Positions 13,403-23,530 of a DNA stretch of 64,000 nt are shown here, piece by piece. A program made the translations under genes and the position numbers. The DNA is from Tigriopus japonicus (taxonomy: Eukaryota > Arthropoda > Copepoda > Harpacticoida > Harpacticidae). Where the stretch lies: the NCBI GenBank assembly GCA_010645155.1, contig CM021323.1:5087349-5151348 (forward strand), given 5' to 3'. Under the pieces are notes generated by a model. It made no database searches and was not told the DNA's origin. It saw nothing but the letters and a program-made list of their open reading frames with translations. How positions within the stretch are numbered: the stretch's first letter is position 1; each line of letters begins with the position of its first letter.

Positions 13403-14034
13403 ATGATAGGTAGGGACAGGAACTTGAAACGAAAAAAAACTATTCGTCTTCTGAGCCTTTATTCGTCGCGAATTTTTTTTCGTCTTATTTGCATATTATT
13501 CATCTTTTTCAAGCTCTTTACGCGTTGTTTTCTAATTTCCACGCAAAAAATAACTTCGAAGAAAGTTCAACGTCAAAGCTTCAGCCAAGGAAATAAATTG
13601 ATTGATTGTCAATTCCGGTTTTGCACCAACAAAAAAAATCCACACTTAAAAATCAACTTGGACTCGTAGCATTGCCCGCCAGACACGGAAAAGAAAGATT
13701 ACTGTTGGGTTTAAAAAGCTTTCTGGCCATGAGAACAATTGCTGTATCTGTAATTCTCACATTATGTATAACTCTACTGTATACTCTCCTTAAAGGAGGC
13801 ATTTTCTAACTTTTGTTTTTACTTGACATATGTACCACTGAATAATTCTTGCCCATTAGGTTATTCCTGTTTAAAATTTTCTAGATTTTGCCGTTTTTGC
13901 ACAAGTAGACAATTTTTTCCGTCAATAAGGAGATACATTTTGTCTGTTCAGTAAAAGCAGTTTAAACGTCTTTTTCGGTCTGTACAGGCACTCAATTTGT
14001 CTCCTTTTTTATCATAGTTATGAGTAGGGCTAGG

Positions 14035-14862
14035 GAATTTTTTTTTTTTACATAAAAAATATTTTTTTACATTTTTTGCCAATTTTACGTGAATATAACA
14101 TTTTAATTTAATTTGACATTTTTTTGGAAAATTTCAACATTTTCTTAACATTTTTTGTACTTTTTGCTCAAAAATGTCATCCCAAAACCGGTTCTGAGGG
14201 ACCAATTAATCAAAGGAAGGCTTGATTGAAATTTCCCGCCAAAATTTCCCGCTAAAATTGTCATTGTTCAGCTTCACATTTTACGATGCCAATCAATTAA
14301 AATCTTTGGAGAGGGGAAAAAGTGCCCTTAAAGTTTCTTTTTGTTATTGTGAAAAAGTTCACATCAGAAACTTTGTGACCCTTGTTTCCGTGATTATTTT
14401 ACGTGGGCTAAATAGCTATGTGTAGAGTAAATTATGTTTTAAGTTGGCACTGTTGCCATTATTTACTCAGACTTTAATATCTATTGCCTTTCAAAGGGTC
14501 TGATGAATGAGCTATCTGACTTATAACATAAACTGTTTTGACGTCTAGCTTATAAAAACACCCCGCTATGTGAAGTGCAACCTCCCGTTTTTTAAGCTAG
14601 AGTTTTGACGGCATTATTTCCTTCAGATGTCTGGTCACACTGTCTTAAGTAGTCTTCTCTAGTCCTCCACGCATCTAGTCCCATTTCTCACACATCTCGT
14701 TGACTTTTTGCCCTAATTTTTAACATTTTTTTTTGCTCTTTTTGCTCTAAATTTCAACATTTTTTGCCCTTTTTGCCCTATATTTCAACATTTTTTGCCC
14801 CTTTTCCTGACATTTTGATGACATTTTTTGGATGTTTTTCCAACATTTTTTCCCGGGCTCTA
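14035..14862. mobile_element. Nested hAT-like element, TSD (G/T)TTATGAG
   Basis: 828 bp. Ends TAGGGCTAGGGAA and inverse of TAGAGCCCGGGAA. Flanks GTTATGAG (14027-14034) and TTTATGAG (14863-14870), 7 of 8. Contains runs of ACATTTTTTGCCC words. Confidence 0.75.
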
Positions 14863-15019
14863 TTTATGAGTAAGTAGTTTCATTCGCCTTTTGGGCAAAT
14901 TGATTCCATTTTTTACGTCTTTTTAGTGAGTTTTTCTTCGTTTTTTCGTCTTCTTCGAACTTTTATTCGTTTTCTTTTGTTTAATTGGGCAATCTTATTT
15001 GTCTTTTTTCGTCTAATTA

Positions 15020-15556
15020 CAGCAATTACTAGTGACGTCATCATTTTTGGCGGGAAAAAAAAGTTCGGAAGACCTGTGTTTCTGATGAGCATGTGAGGTA
15101 ACTAAAACGAAGGTTTAGGCTTGGTGATTGCAACATTGCCTTTCTTATCTGCACAAATTGAAGTTGAAATAGCAATTCTTGACATTGTATTTGCAAAAAA
15201 GTATGTTTTGTTGCTTTTATCTAAAATTTCGCTACAGAAGTTGAGAGGGTTCTTCCGAACTTTGAAATTAGGAATGCCCGACTTTGAATAACAAGATGGC
15301 CAGAGGCGATTGGTTCCTGGGGCAACTAAACTTAAAAACAAATAATTTGTTTAATTGCAGGCTTCCAATTTCTCCATTTGTTTTCAAATTACTTTACAAT
15401 ACTTCTCAACATACATTAACCATGCCATTGCCCATAAATGCAACATTTTTCGAAAATCTGGCCCTTGAAAACTGAGATTTTTTTGGCAAGCCTACACTGC
15501 TAACGGCAGTTAGAGACGGCAGCAGGTCCGTAAAATGATACGGTAATCACTCCCAT
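15020..15556. repeat. 536-bp repeat, copy 1
   Basis: Starts CAGCAATTACTAGTGACGTC, ends GGTAATCACTCCCA. Nearly full-length match at 56427-56960, partial at 19790-20218. The flanks carry a diverged direct repeat of about 33 bp around TTATTTGTCTTTTTT. A minus-strand frame (15341-15102) is open in copies 1 and 2. Confidence 0.8.
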
Positions 15557-15825
15557 AAGGCAATTATATTTGTCTTTTTTGGTCTAATTTGATAGTTTTA
15601 TTCGTCTAAACTTCCTGTCCTTAGTGGTATGAGTGGAAAAAGTAGAATGAGGCTAGTCGTTTAACAATCCCTCTTCAGGGATAATGGCAATATTTAGATT
15701 TTTTTGGGGGAAAATAAAGCTGATTGAATTGTCGATTCAAAATTCATTTAAGGTTGACGTGAAAAGCTACTCCATTACTTTCATTGAGTCAAGTTTTTGG
15801 CCGCAATACGATGCAAATTTTCTAC

Positions 15826-16613
15826 TGTTTAAAATATTCTACATTGTGTGACAAAATTTGCAAAATTCTAAAGAAAACAGAGAACAAACATTGCTAAAAT
15901 ATTTATCTTTACCCTTAATTCTACTCTTCAAAATGTTCCCAAGAACAATCCTGCAAGGCTAATCAAATTGAAAAGAGGACAGACACGGTCAGAGTTGTGT
16001 TTGAAGTCCCTGTAAAGCAGCCTTCTAATCTCAATAAAATGTCCACGATTGATGGAAGCTTTACCTACCTCTTCTTTTTTGCGTCCACTTGTGCGTTCGA
16101 ATGTAGTGTACATTGAATAACATTTCTTTTAAAAATATTTCTCTCGTTTTGTTCCCACTTGCAATTCCCAATGCAACTTACAGAGGACAACGGCAAAGGC
16201 CAATTCACTGGTCTTTCCACTTAATTCACGAATCAAACACACACATGCACAAGTCCAATATTTTGTCCTTGTTTATCAACTAGTTGAGGCAAGCCAGGAT
16301 TGCCATCTCTACCGTGCAACCCTTGAACAGCAAATAGGCCTGTAGTGTAAAAATATTTGGACGATCAGTTGTGGGAATCCTTTCACTTGAATGCGTAACA
16401 GAGAAAGAGATCAGCTTGTGGAGAGGAAACTCAATGAAACTTTGACTGTTAATGTTTCCATGTATTTGTCCAAAATTCCTCTCCCTTTAATGTTCATGTC
16501 TGTGATAAGCCAGTAGTTCTTGGAAGGAGGTGCTCCTCTTCTCTCCTCTTGCTTCTTCAGTTTCAATCAAGTAGAGCTAGGTCAGTTGCAAGCTCTGGAC
16601 GAGCTTCTTGAGG
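15826..16613 (-). repeat. Segmental duplication, copy 1
   Basis: Matches 17678-18299 with about 10% differences; copy 1 has about 150 bp (near 15870-16020) absent from copy 2. Both keep a minus-strand GAAGAG|GTAGGT possible splice donor. No product recognised. Confidence 0.75.
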
Positions 16614-17469
16614 TCAAAAGATTAAACAATGAATGAGCCCGATTAAGAAGAGAGGAGACATGGTGTTCTGAATGGCTTTTTACGTTTGGATCGAAATACC
16701 CCAAGACATCATGGCATTTTGGAGTCACAATTCAATGAGGAACAACTTTACTTTTATTGTATTACATAAATGTAGGTCCAGGGATAAAGTTAAATACCTA
16801 AAACATTATTACTTTATTAATTACATTATTAACATATAACTTTTATTGAAAACATTTAAAAAAGGTGGGATTCTGCCTTAATTTCAATTCATTACTCTTG
16901 ATGCTATGTTGCTATTGAAACATTACTCCTCACAACATTATGAACTTTTCTACGCTGGTCAAAGGATTCACTGTAATGTAAGTATGCAGTATTCTAGAAT
17001 ATATTTCTATTTATTATTTAAAGAAAAACGGCTGGCGCATCTCAGTTTAATCCCAATTTGCGGCTTAAAATTATACAGGTAAAGGCTCCTTTTTTTGCTT
17101 CAACCATGTACTCTTTAACTTTTCATTGCCATATTTCAAGTCAAAGCATTAAGATTTTTACCTTCTTTTCTAAATGGGAGGCAATTACTTTATGGTTTTG
17201 ATCACTATTTTTTTACTTTGATCAAGTTTAAATCAAATTTTTGGCCGAAAAATTCAAAATGCAGGCCCTTGTAATGAGTCATCTTTCTGCTGTCTTTTGG
17301 TATTGTTTGTTAAAGAGTCAGCACATCAATGATAAAGGATGTTCCATGAAGGAATATTCCCACTACTTGCTACTTTTTGGTTGCCAATAGCATATATTGG
17401 TTTGGTGGTTGTTTGCATTGAACGGGCAGATCAATGCTAACTTTTTACACCAAAGAGTTGAGTTTGGAA

Positions 17470-17552
17470 GGTAACAGTCAACCAGGATCGAACCCCATCC
17501 ATCTGAACAACAAATCGACGTAGTTCACGCTACACTATGCCTCACCTACCCT
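17470..17552 (-). repeat. tRNA-like SINE head
   Basis: Minus strand holds a B box GGTTCGATCCT and an A-box-like GCATAGTGTAGCGTGAAC at tRNA spacing. It does not fold as a clean tRNA. Confidence 0.5.
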
Positions 17553-17677
17553 GTCTTTTGGTCATATTGGCTTTTTATTCATGTTTACTTCATTTATTAT
17601 GAGTTTTGTATGTAGGGCGTATTTGCATCTTCAGGAACCAAATTAGCTAAAATGTAAAATGTTATGCATATTTTCAT

Positions 17678-18299
17678 TGTTTGAAATAATCCACATTGTG
17701 CGACAAAATTTAAAAAAAAACTAATCTCAATAAGATGTCCTGGATTGAGGGAAGCTCTACCTACCTCTTCTATTCTGCATCCACTTGAACATTCAAATGT
17801 CACTTGAATAACATTTAAAAAACAAGTTATTTCTCTTGTTTTGTTCCCACTTGCAATTCACAATGCAACTTATAGAGGACCACAACAATTCACTGATCTC
17901 TCCACTTAATTCACGAATCAAACAAACACATGCACATTTTCAATATTTCTTCCTTGTTTATCAATTACTACTAAGTTGAGGCAAGGAAGTTATCTTTTCC
18001 CAACCAGGATCGCCATCTCTACCGTGCCACCTTTAGACATCAATAAGGCCTGTAGCGTAAAAATATTTTCACAATCAGTCGTGGGAATCCTTTCACTTGA
18101 ATGCTTAACAGAGATCATCTTGTGGAGAGGAAACTCAATGCAATTCTGATTGTTTCCATCTAATTGTTCAAAATTCCTCTCTCTATAATTTTCATGTCTG
18201 TGATAAACCAGTAGTTCTTGGGAAGAAGTGCTCCTCCTTGTTCAGTATCAATCAAGTAGAGCTAGGTCAGTTGTACGCTCTGGACGAGCTTCTTGAAGT
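17678..18299 (-). repeat. Segmental duplication, copy 2
   Basis: See 15826-16613. Units are about 1.7 kb apart in direct orientation. Confidence 0.75.
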
Positions 18300-18608
18300 T
18301 AACCATTCACATGCAAGATCAAGTACAAGATTGCAGCAATAAGAAATCAATTTATTGCAAAAATACTGTTCATGTATATATTTTTGCCTTACGCTAGATT
18401 TCTATTGTTAACCTGAAGTGCTCTAGTTTAACCAAGGTATCCTTGGTTTAACCAGTATTGTACCTAGAGTCGCATTCACGTACCATGTCAAATGCCTGTT
18501 CTATAAGCACACTGATTGTTACTTAAAAGTGGCTACATGATTATTCAGTATGGGTTCATCAGAACATGAAATACACGGGGTTTCACTTACCGGAACGGAA
18601 AACTGCGT

Positions 18609-18949
18609 CTTTTACGTGGGTTCTTTCTACTCGGGCCTGAGAAAGAGTTGAATCGTAGAGCAAGTTAATTTCGGGCAACTCTAAACCACCAAGTCAACCA
18701 GATTTCTTGCCTCTTGAGCTGTTGCCACCTAGGTCAGGTGGGCAAGTGCCAGAGGCGTCGGTGGAGCGAGGAAGAGGAACAGGCCGCTCCTACACCTCCA
18801 CCTCTGACACTTGCACCACCTTCCCGAGGTGGCAACAACTCAATCGGAAGAGAATCTGGTTGACTAAGTGGTTCCGAGTTACCCTCAACTGACTTTCTCT
18901 CCTCCTCTCCTCTTACTCAGGCCCTGGTAGAATGTAACCCGGGTAAAAG
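18609..18949. mobile_element. GC-rich long inverted-repeat element
   Basis: Left arm (CTTTTACGTGGG, TCGGGCCTGAG, AAGTCAACCAGATT) pairs with the right arm 18790-18949; arms about 140 bp with indels. GC content is clearly above the flanks. No coding and no certain target duplication. Confidence 0.7.
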
Positions 18950-19558
18950 AAATAGCTATTCAGACACTCAAAAAGGGAGAGAATGAAGATTTTAGTACAA
19001 TGCTTTTTTCAATTGTGTGACAAACTGAAGCAATATTGGTTGATATCCAGAGCAAAAAACTTCAAGCTTGAGTTACGCGTTGCACAATGAAATGTAAAAG
19101 AAAAGCCAAAAGTTTTTGAACGACTTTTAGAAGGTGCAAGAACATAGTACATAAAATGGCTCTCTTAGTACTCATTGGAACTACAATTTTGAACCCTGAA
19201 GGTCTTGGTTTGCACACCCCTGATCTAGAGCAACAATTGTCGATTTTGGCGTGGCTCATCGGCCTGACCGCTTAGATGCTACTAGACCTTAGGAACCGAC
19301 CAATTGCGTTCAATGTCGGTTCGAATACTTAAATTCGGATGTGCTGGAGGATAACGAAAAACGATCAAGCAGCTTTGCAGAAAAGCCACGAAAATATCAG
19401 TTTATGTCCATAAGTCAATCTCTGCTGAACTTCAACGAACCATGATTGTGCTAGTGGCCTTGTGAAAGCAAGTTTGACCACAATTTCTTCGAAATTGAAA
19501 TTCTATGGCCGTTTCACGCTTTTGGATTGGCATCAAATGCGAGAAAATCACGAAAATA

Positions 19559-19773
19559 TAGTGACGGACCGAAACAAGAAGTTTTGGCCGAAAGAGGACC
19601 GAAACCGAAATCGAAAGCACCTGACTACAAAATCATATGTTAAAAAAATCACTTTGAAAATATTAAGTGGTTGTGTTCCATGTTGGGAAATTGAAATTTA
19701 ATAAATGGAATTTCCTAAGTTTCAGAAGTTTTTGCAGTTTTTGTGCACCGAAACCACTTTCGGTCCATCCCTA
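19559..19773. mobile_element. Possible hAT-like MITE related to 27988-28301
   Basis: Ends TAGTGACGGACCGAAA and TTTCGGTCCATCCCTA resemble those of the MITE at 27988. No convincing 8-bp duplication. Confidence 0.55.
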
Positions 19774-19789
19774 CTATAATTAGACCTTT

Positions 19790-20218
19790 TTTCGCTTCCT
19801 CCTGGTAATTGCATCAATTCCTTTCTCATCTGCACAACTTGAAGTTGGAATAGCAATTCTTGACATTTGTTTTGCAAAAAAACATGTTTTGTTGCTTTTA
19901 TCTAAAATTTCGCTACATAAATTAAGAGGGTTCTTCCGAATTTTTGAATCAGGAATGCCCGACATTGAATGACAAGATGGCCAGAGGAGATCGGTTCTTG
20001 GGTCAACTAAACCTAAATAATACATTTAATTGAAGGCTTCCAATTTCTCGATTTGTTTTTATGTTACTTTGCAATACTTCTCAACATACATTAACCATAC
20101 CACTGTTTTTAAATGCAACACTTTTCAAAAATCTCACCTTTGAAAAATGAGACATTTTTTGGCAACCTAAACTGCTAACAGCAGCAGGTCTGTAATATAA
20201 TATGGTAATCGCTCCCAT
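19790..20218. repeat. 536-bp repeat, copy 2 (truncated)
   Basis: Lacks about the first 110 bp. Shares with copy 1 a minus-strand frame with NPLNxCSEILDKSNKTxFFA. Directly follows the hAT-like element ending near 19773. Confidence 0.75.
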
Positions 20219-20542
20219 TGAAAAGCAAGTGATTAGATATAATGTGTAACTTTTTAACAAAGTTATTTTTCGCCAATGGTCAAAATTTTCGTTTTTTTTT
20301 TTGGATTTCTACCACGTTGCCATTTGCCTTAGAAATTTTTTGCTCCAACATCAAAATTAGGGCCAAAAATTAGGAACATCTTGACTCGAGTTGACCGAGT
20401 CTTATCAATGACTCGTTAAATCCCTTGTTGCCCAAACCGGTTGTTACCATCTGTGGTTGTTCCTCCCCTTGATGGCGAGACATTTGACCTACTTTTTCAA
20501 ATGCCCTAACGGCCCTAACCTTCATCTAAGGACTCTATAAGA

Positions 20543-20753
20543 GTCCTTCAAGCGCAACCAGTAAAATAAAAATACCGTGCAACCTTTGAGCGTTATGAGA
20601 CAAAATTCCGGTACTTATTTGTCCAATGAACATTTAGAAGTTCGAAAATGGGTCAAACTTTTGTGTCAAGGTGCAAATTCGGGAGCTGTATTGGTCAGGT
20701 GACCTCCCAGTCTTATGTACTGTGACCTCCCAGTCAGCTGCTCGTTAAAGGAC
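20543..20753 (+). repeat. 211-bp GTCCTTTAA repeat, copy 2
   Basis: Uninterrupted copy; contains TGACCTCCCAGTCAGCTG near its right end like the other two. No clear target duplication. Confidence 0.8.
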
Positions 20754-21120
20754 CATATAACCTTGGCCTCTTGAGACTTACTTTCACACATGGAGGCAAC
20801 AAGAAAGGAAAATGTGCCTTCTCTTGTTTAGAAAGATTACGTCTTATTTCTTTATGAAAAGTTTGATTTTGAAATAGAAACTTATGTCATATTGAGCCTA
20901 AGGTTAAGTTATAAAATAAAGCTTACATAAACAAATCATTGCAAAATTTAGTCCCGATTCATTCATTAATTTCTTACTAATTTCTAGCACTTAAAATCAA
21001 TCATTTTTAGCCACAAACTCATGGATAGTTTGATTTTATATTCTTAATCATTTTTTTGATTAGTTCTTGACTGTCGCTTTTACTTTCATAGTCTCATTGT
21101 GCACAACGTTGACGAGAGAA

Positions 21121-21196
21121 CATACATACATACATACATACATACATACATACATACATACATACATACATACATACATACATACATACATACATA
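21121..21196 (+). repeat. (CATA)19 microsatellite
   Basis: 76 bases of perfect tetranucleotide repeat. Confidence 0.98.
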
Positions 21197-22945
21197 GCCC
21201 ACCACATCCCTAGCCCATAATCCAATAGAAAAGTGTTTTCAAAGAAATTAAGCTAGGGATTCTGGGCTCAAAATGGCTGGGGATGTGTCAGAGTTGAGAC
21301 CAACCCTTCAAAAACTTAATAAAAAATGATTATAATTCTTAAGCTGTTTTGACAATCAATCAAAACAAATTTTTCCTGTGCTACAAAACACCCAAGCCTT
21401 GTTTTGATCCATTCTTAGCCAGTTTGGACCCCCAAATCTCCAGCTAAAATTATCCAAATATGCTCATCCATTCATAAAAGTGAGTATTTTATTTAGGTTA
21501 TCTCTTTTCATTTAAAAAAAGCAAAACCAGTATGAAGTTCTTTGGTGCAATATTTTTGATGAGTTTGGGATTCAGCAAGACCAAACACAACTTCCTTGCA
21601 TCTTTGATTCATAAGTTTGAAACATTTGATGCGAAGAACCATTACAATTTGCTTTATACCAAGTCCAATAGTTGAAATGATACTTCTTTCCCATGAGCTT
21701 CTTTAGTTTCATGTAATAATTAGTGACAAAGTAAAAAATTGATAGGTGAATTGCAAAAACTTACTTAAATAGCTTCTGTCAAATATTATGAGTACAAAAT
21801 ATCAAAACTTTTTACAAAGTTAGGTTTAACAATCTGTAGCACTGTCAGCCTGACGACTGCTACGAATGCGCAACTTCACCAGGGCTGCCAGATAATTGTT
21901 CAACAAAAAAGTCATTTCACATGACAATGCAATATTGTGCACAAGGAAAACCCTCCAATGGCTTCAAGTGACGTTCTAAATATTCACCAATCAATTTCGT
22001 ATCTAGTTAGATTAAGTTTTCCTAAAAAGTAAGAAACTCAATGCAAATCAGCGTGGAGATTCGTCAAGAGCTGACATTACCGAGTCAATTCACAGCAGCA
22101 CTGGGCTTGAATGCGCATCGAGGTTTAAGGAGAACGAGAAGGCTATCTTCCGGCACCCACGATTTTGACCAGCCTTGGCCTTCAAAGGCTATTAAGGTCA
22201 AACATTATGCTTTCAAAGGTAAGCTGAGATCATGAGCGTCAATTTGGCAGTAAATAGTGCATAGGGAAAGTTGCCTCAAACAGGTCGAACCCCAAGAACC
22301 ACAGTACAATGGAACCGACGTCTTGGGACCAAAATGGCACATGCGCGTACTCTTTTATTATAGCGCTCTAGGTTCAATAACGTGTATATACGCGTAAAAT
22401 AATGGTATATTTTTTTCTCAAAAATTGCGGTAGAAACAGAACTTTTCTTTTACGCCCAGTATCTGTAAGTTTTACTTCATAGCATGGAATAGCTGAAAAA
22501 CTAAATACACACTGTTACAACCGTGGTAAACCCTGTTTACGTCTTTATTATTTTGATTTTGCCATCCTTTTTCCACATCATTCCTAAGGGACCAAACAAT
22601 ATTCCTAGCCTTTTTGAAATTTTCCCACTTTTTAATTTTGGGAAATATTGCAGATTTTTGTAATAAAATTTTAAATATAATTGACAAGTAAATGGTTTAG
22701 AAGATTAACTATTTTTTTTGTTGCAAGTATAATACAAAATGTCGGCTTGTTTCCTTACTTTAATTTTGACAGATGAACTAACCTCTCTTTTTAGAAAACG
22801 AAATTACATTTTTTTGATTTTGAGCGAGGCCCATAACTTGCATTCAAATAAACTCAAGGATAACAACCGCAACCACCACCTCAACCCTCTCATGAGAATA
22901 ACTTTAGAAACACGTTCTTCACAATTATCTCAAAAGAAATTTCGT
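21197..22945. other. No recognised gene
   Basis: AT-rich. A plus-strand frame 22041-22235 is unrecognised. Its right end holds the 3' end of the CUB transcript unit. Confidence 0.4.
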
Positions 22946-22951
22946 TTTATT
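22946..22951 (-). promoter_or_regulatory. Polyadenylation signal of the CUB gene
   Basis: AATAAA on the minus strand about 90 bases after the CUB gene stop codon. No transcript evidence; position and hexamer only. Confidence 0.5.
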
Positions 22952-23040
22952 CACGAGTTATTAGGATTTCCGGTGCCAGACCGTGAAAAGTGTCCTGGAT
23001 GCTAAAAATTAATTCTTCTAGCGACTTTTTGCTCCACTGA

Positions 23041-23530
23041 TTAGGGACCGCTACAAGGGATTTGCTTCCATGTAACACATGCGCCTAAAAATCAAAAGAA
23101 AAAATGAATAAATGATAGTTCTAGTTTTCAACAAAAATTGGTTGCTTTTATGATGCCTTTGATTGTTTTTTCAAATCTAAATATTCCAGGGTTGGCAATA
23201 GTTATCCCATCGACTGTTTGGTTGCAAAATAATCAAATAAATGACCTTTTGGGAATTTATCTCAAACTGGTTAACGTGCGATCAGCTATTCGATTTTAAG
23301 GAATCGAAAAATCAATGATAATGCCATTCGACCATTCATTTTTCAGAATCTACAGAATTTACAAAGCATAACATAAAAATCTTTACCCAATTTTTCAAAT
23401 TACACTGCAAAGCAAACTCTCTAATTCTAAGAAATATTACCTCTAGAAGGCATTATATTGGCCGTGGTTGCATCTCCCATGTCCGTGTTAGCATCTGTGA
23501 AAATACCTATCGAGAATGGAGCCGTACAAT
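23041..23530 (-). CDS. CUB gene exons 11 and 12 with stop
   Basis: Exon 11 (23530-23441) encodes DCTAPFSIGIFTDANTDMGD and onward. Exon 12 (23084-23041) encodes the ending ACVTWKQIPCSGP and TAA. The intron before exon 11 is 5.3 kb because the CAC transposon (23941-27831) and a MITE-split repeat lie in it. The 3' UTR starts at 23040. Confidence 0.85.

Larger units (their letters stand above)
13411..15623. mobile_element. Old hAT-like element holding two nested insertions
   Basis: Ends TAGGGACAGGAA and TTCCTGTCCTTA. Flanks ATGATAGG and GTGGTATG match at 5 of 8 bases, a decayed duplication at best. Inside are a second hAT-like element (14035-14862) and a 536-bp repeat (15020-15556); without them it is about 0.85 kb. 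Interior is rich in TTCGTCTT words. No transposase seen. Confidence 0.6.

Noticed and set aside
13060..13404. 114-codon minus-strand frame with repeating LTSPAYFSH-like units
   Set aside because: It is the translation of the 13-bp minisatellite; the repeat explains the frame.
18707..18892. Small plus-strand gene
   Set aside because: The frame lies wholly in the GC-rich inverted repeat and has no recognisable product.
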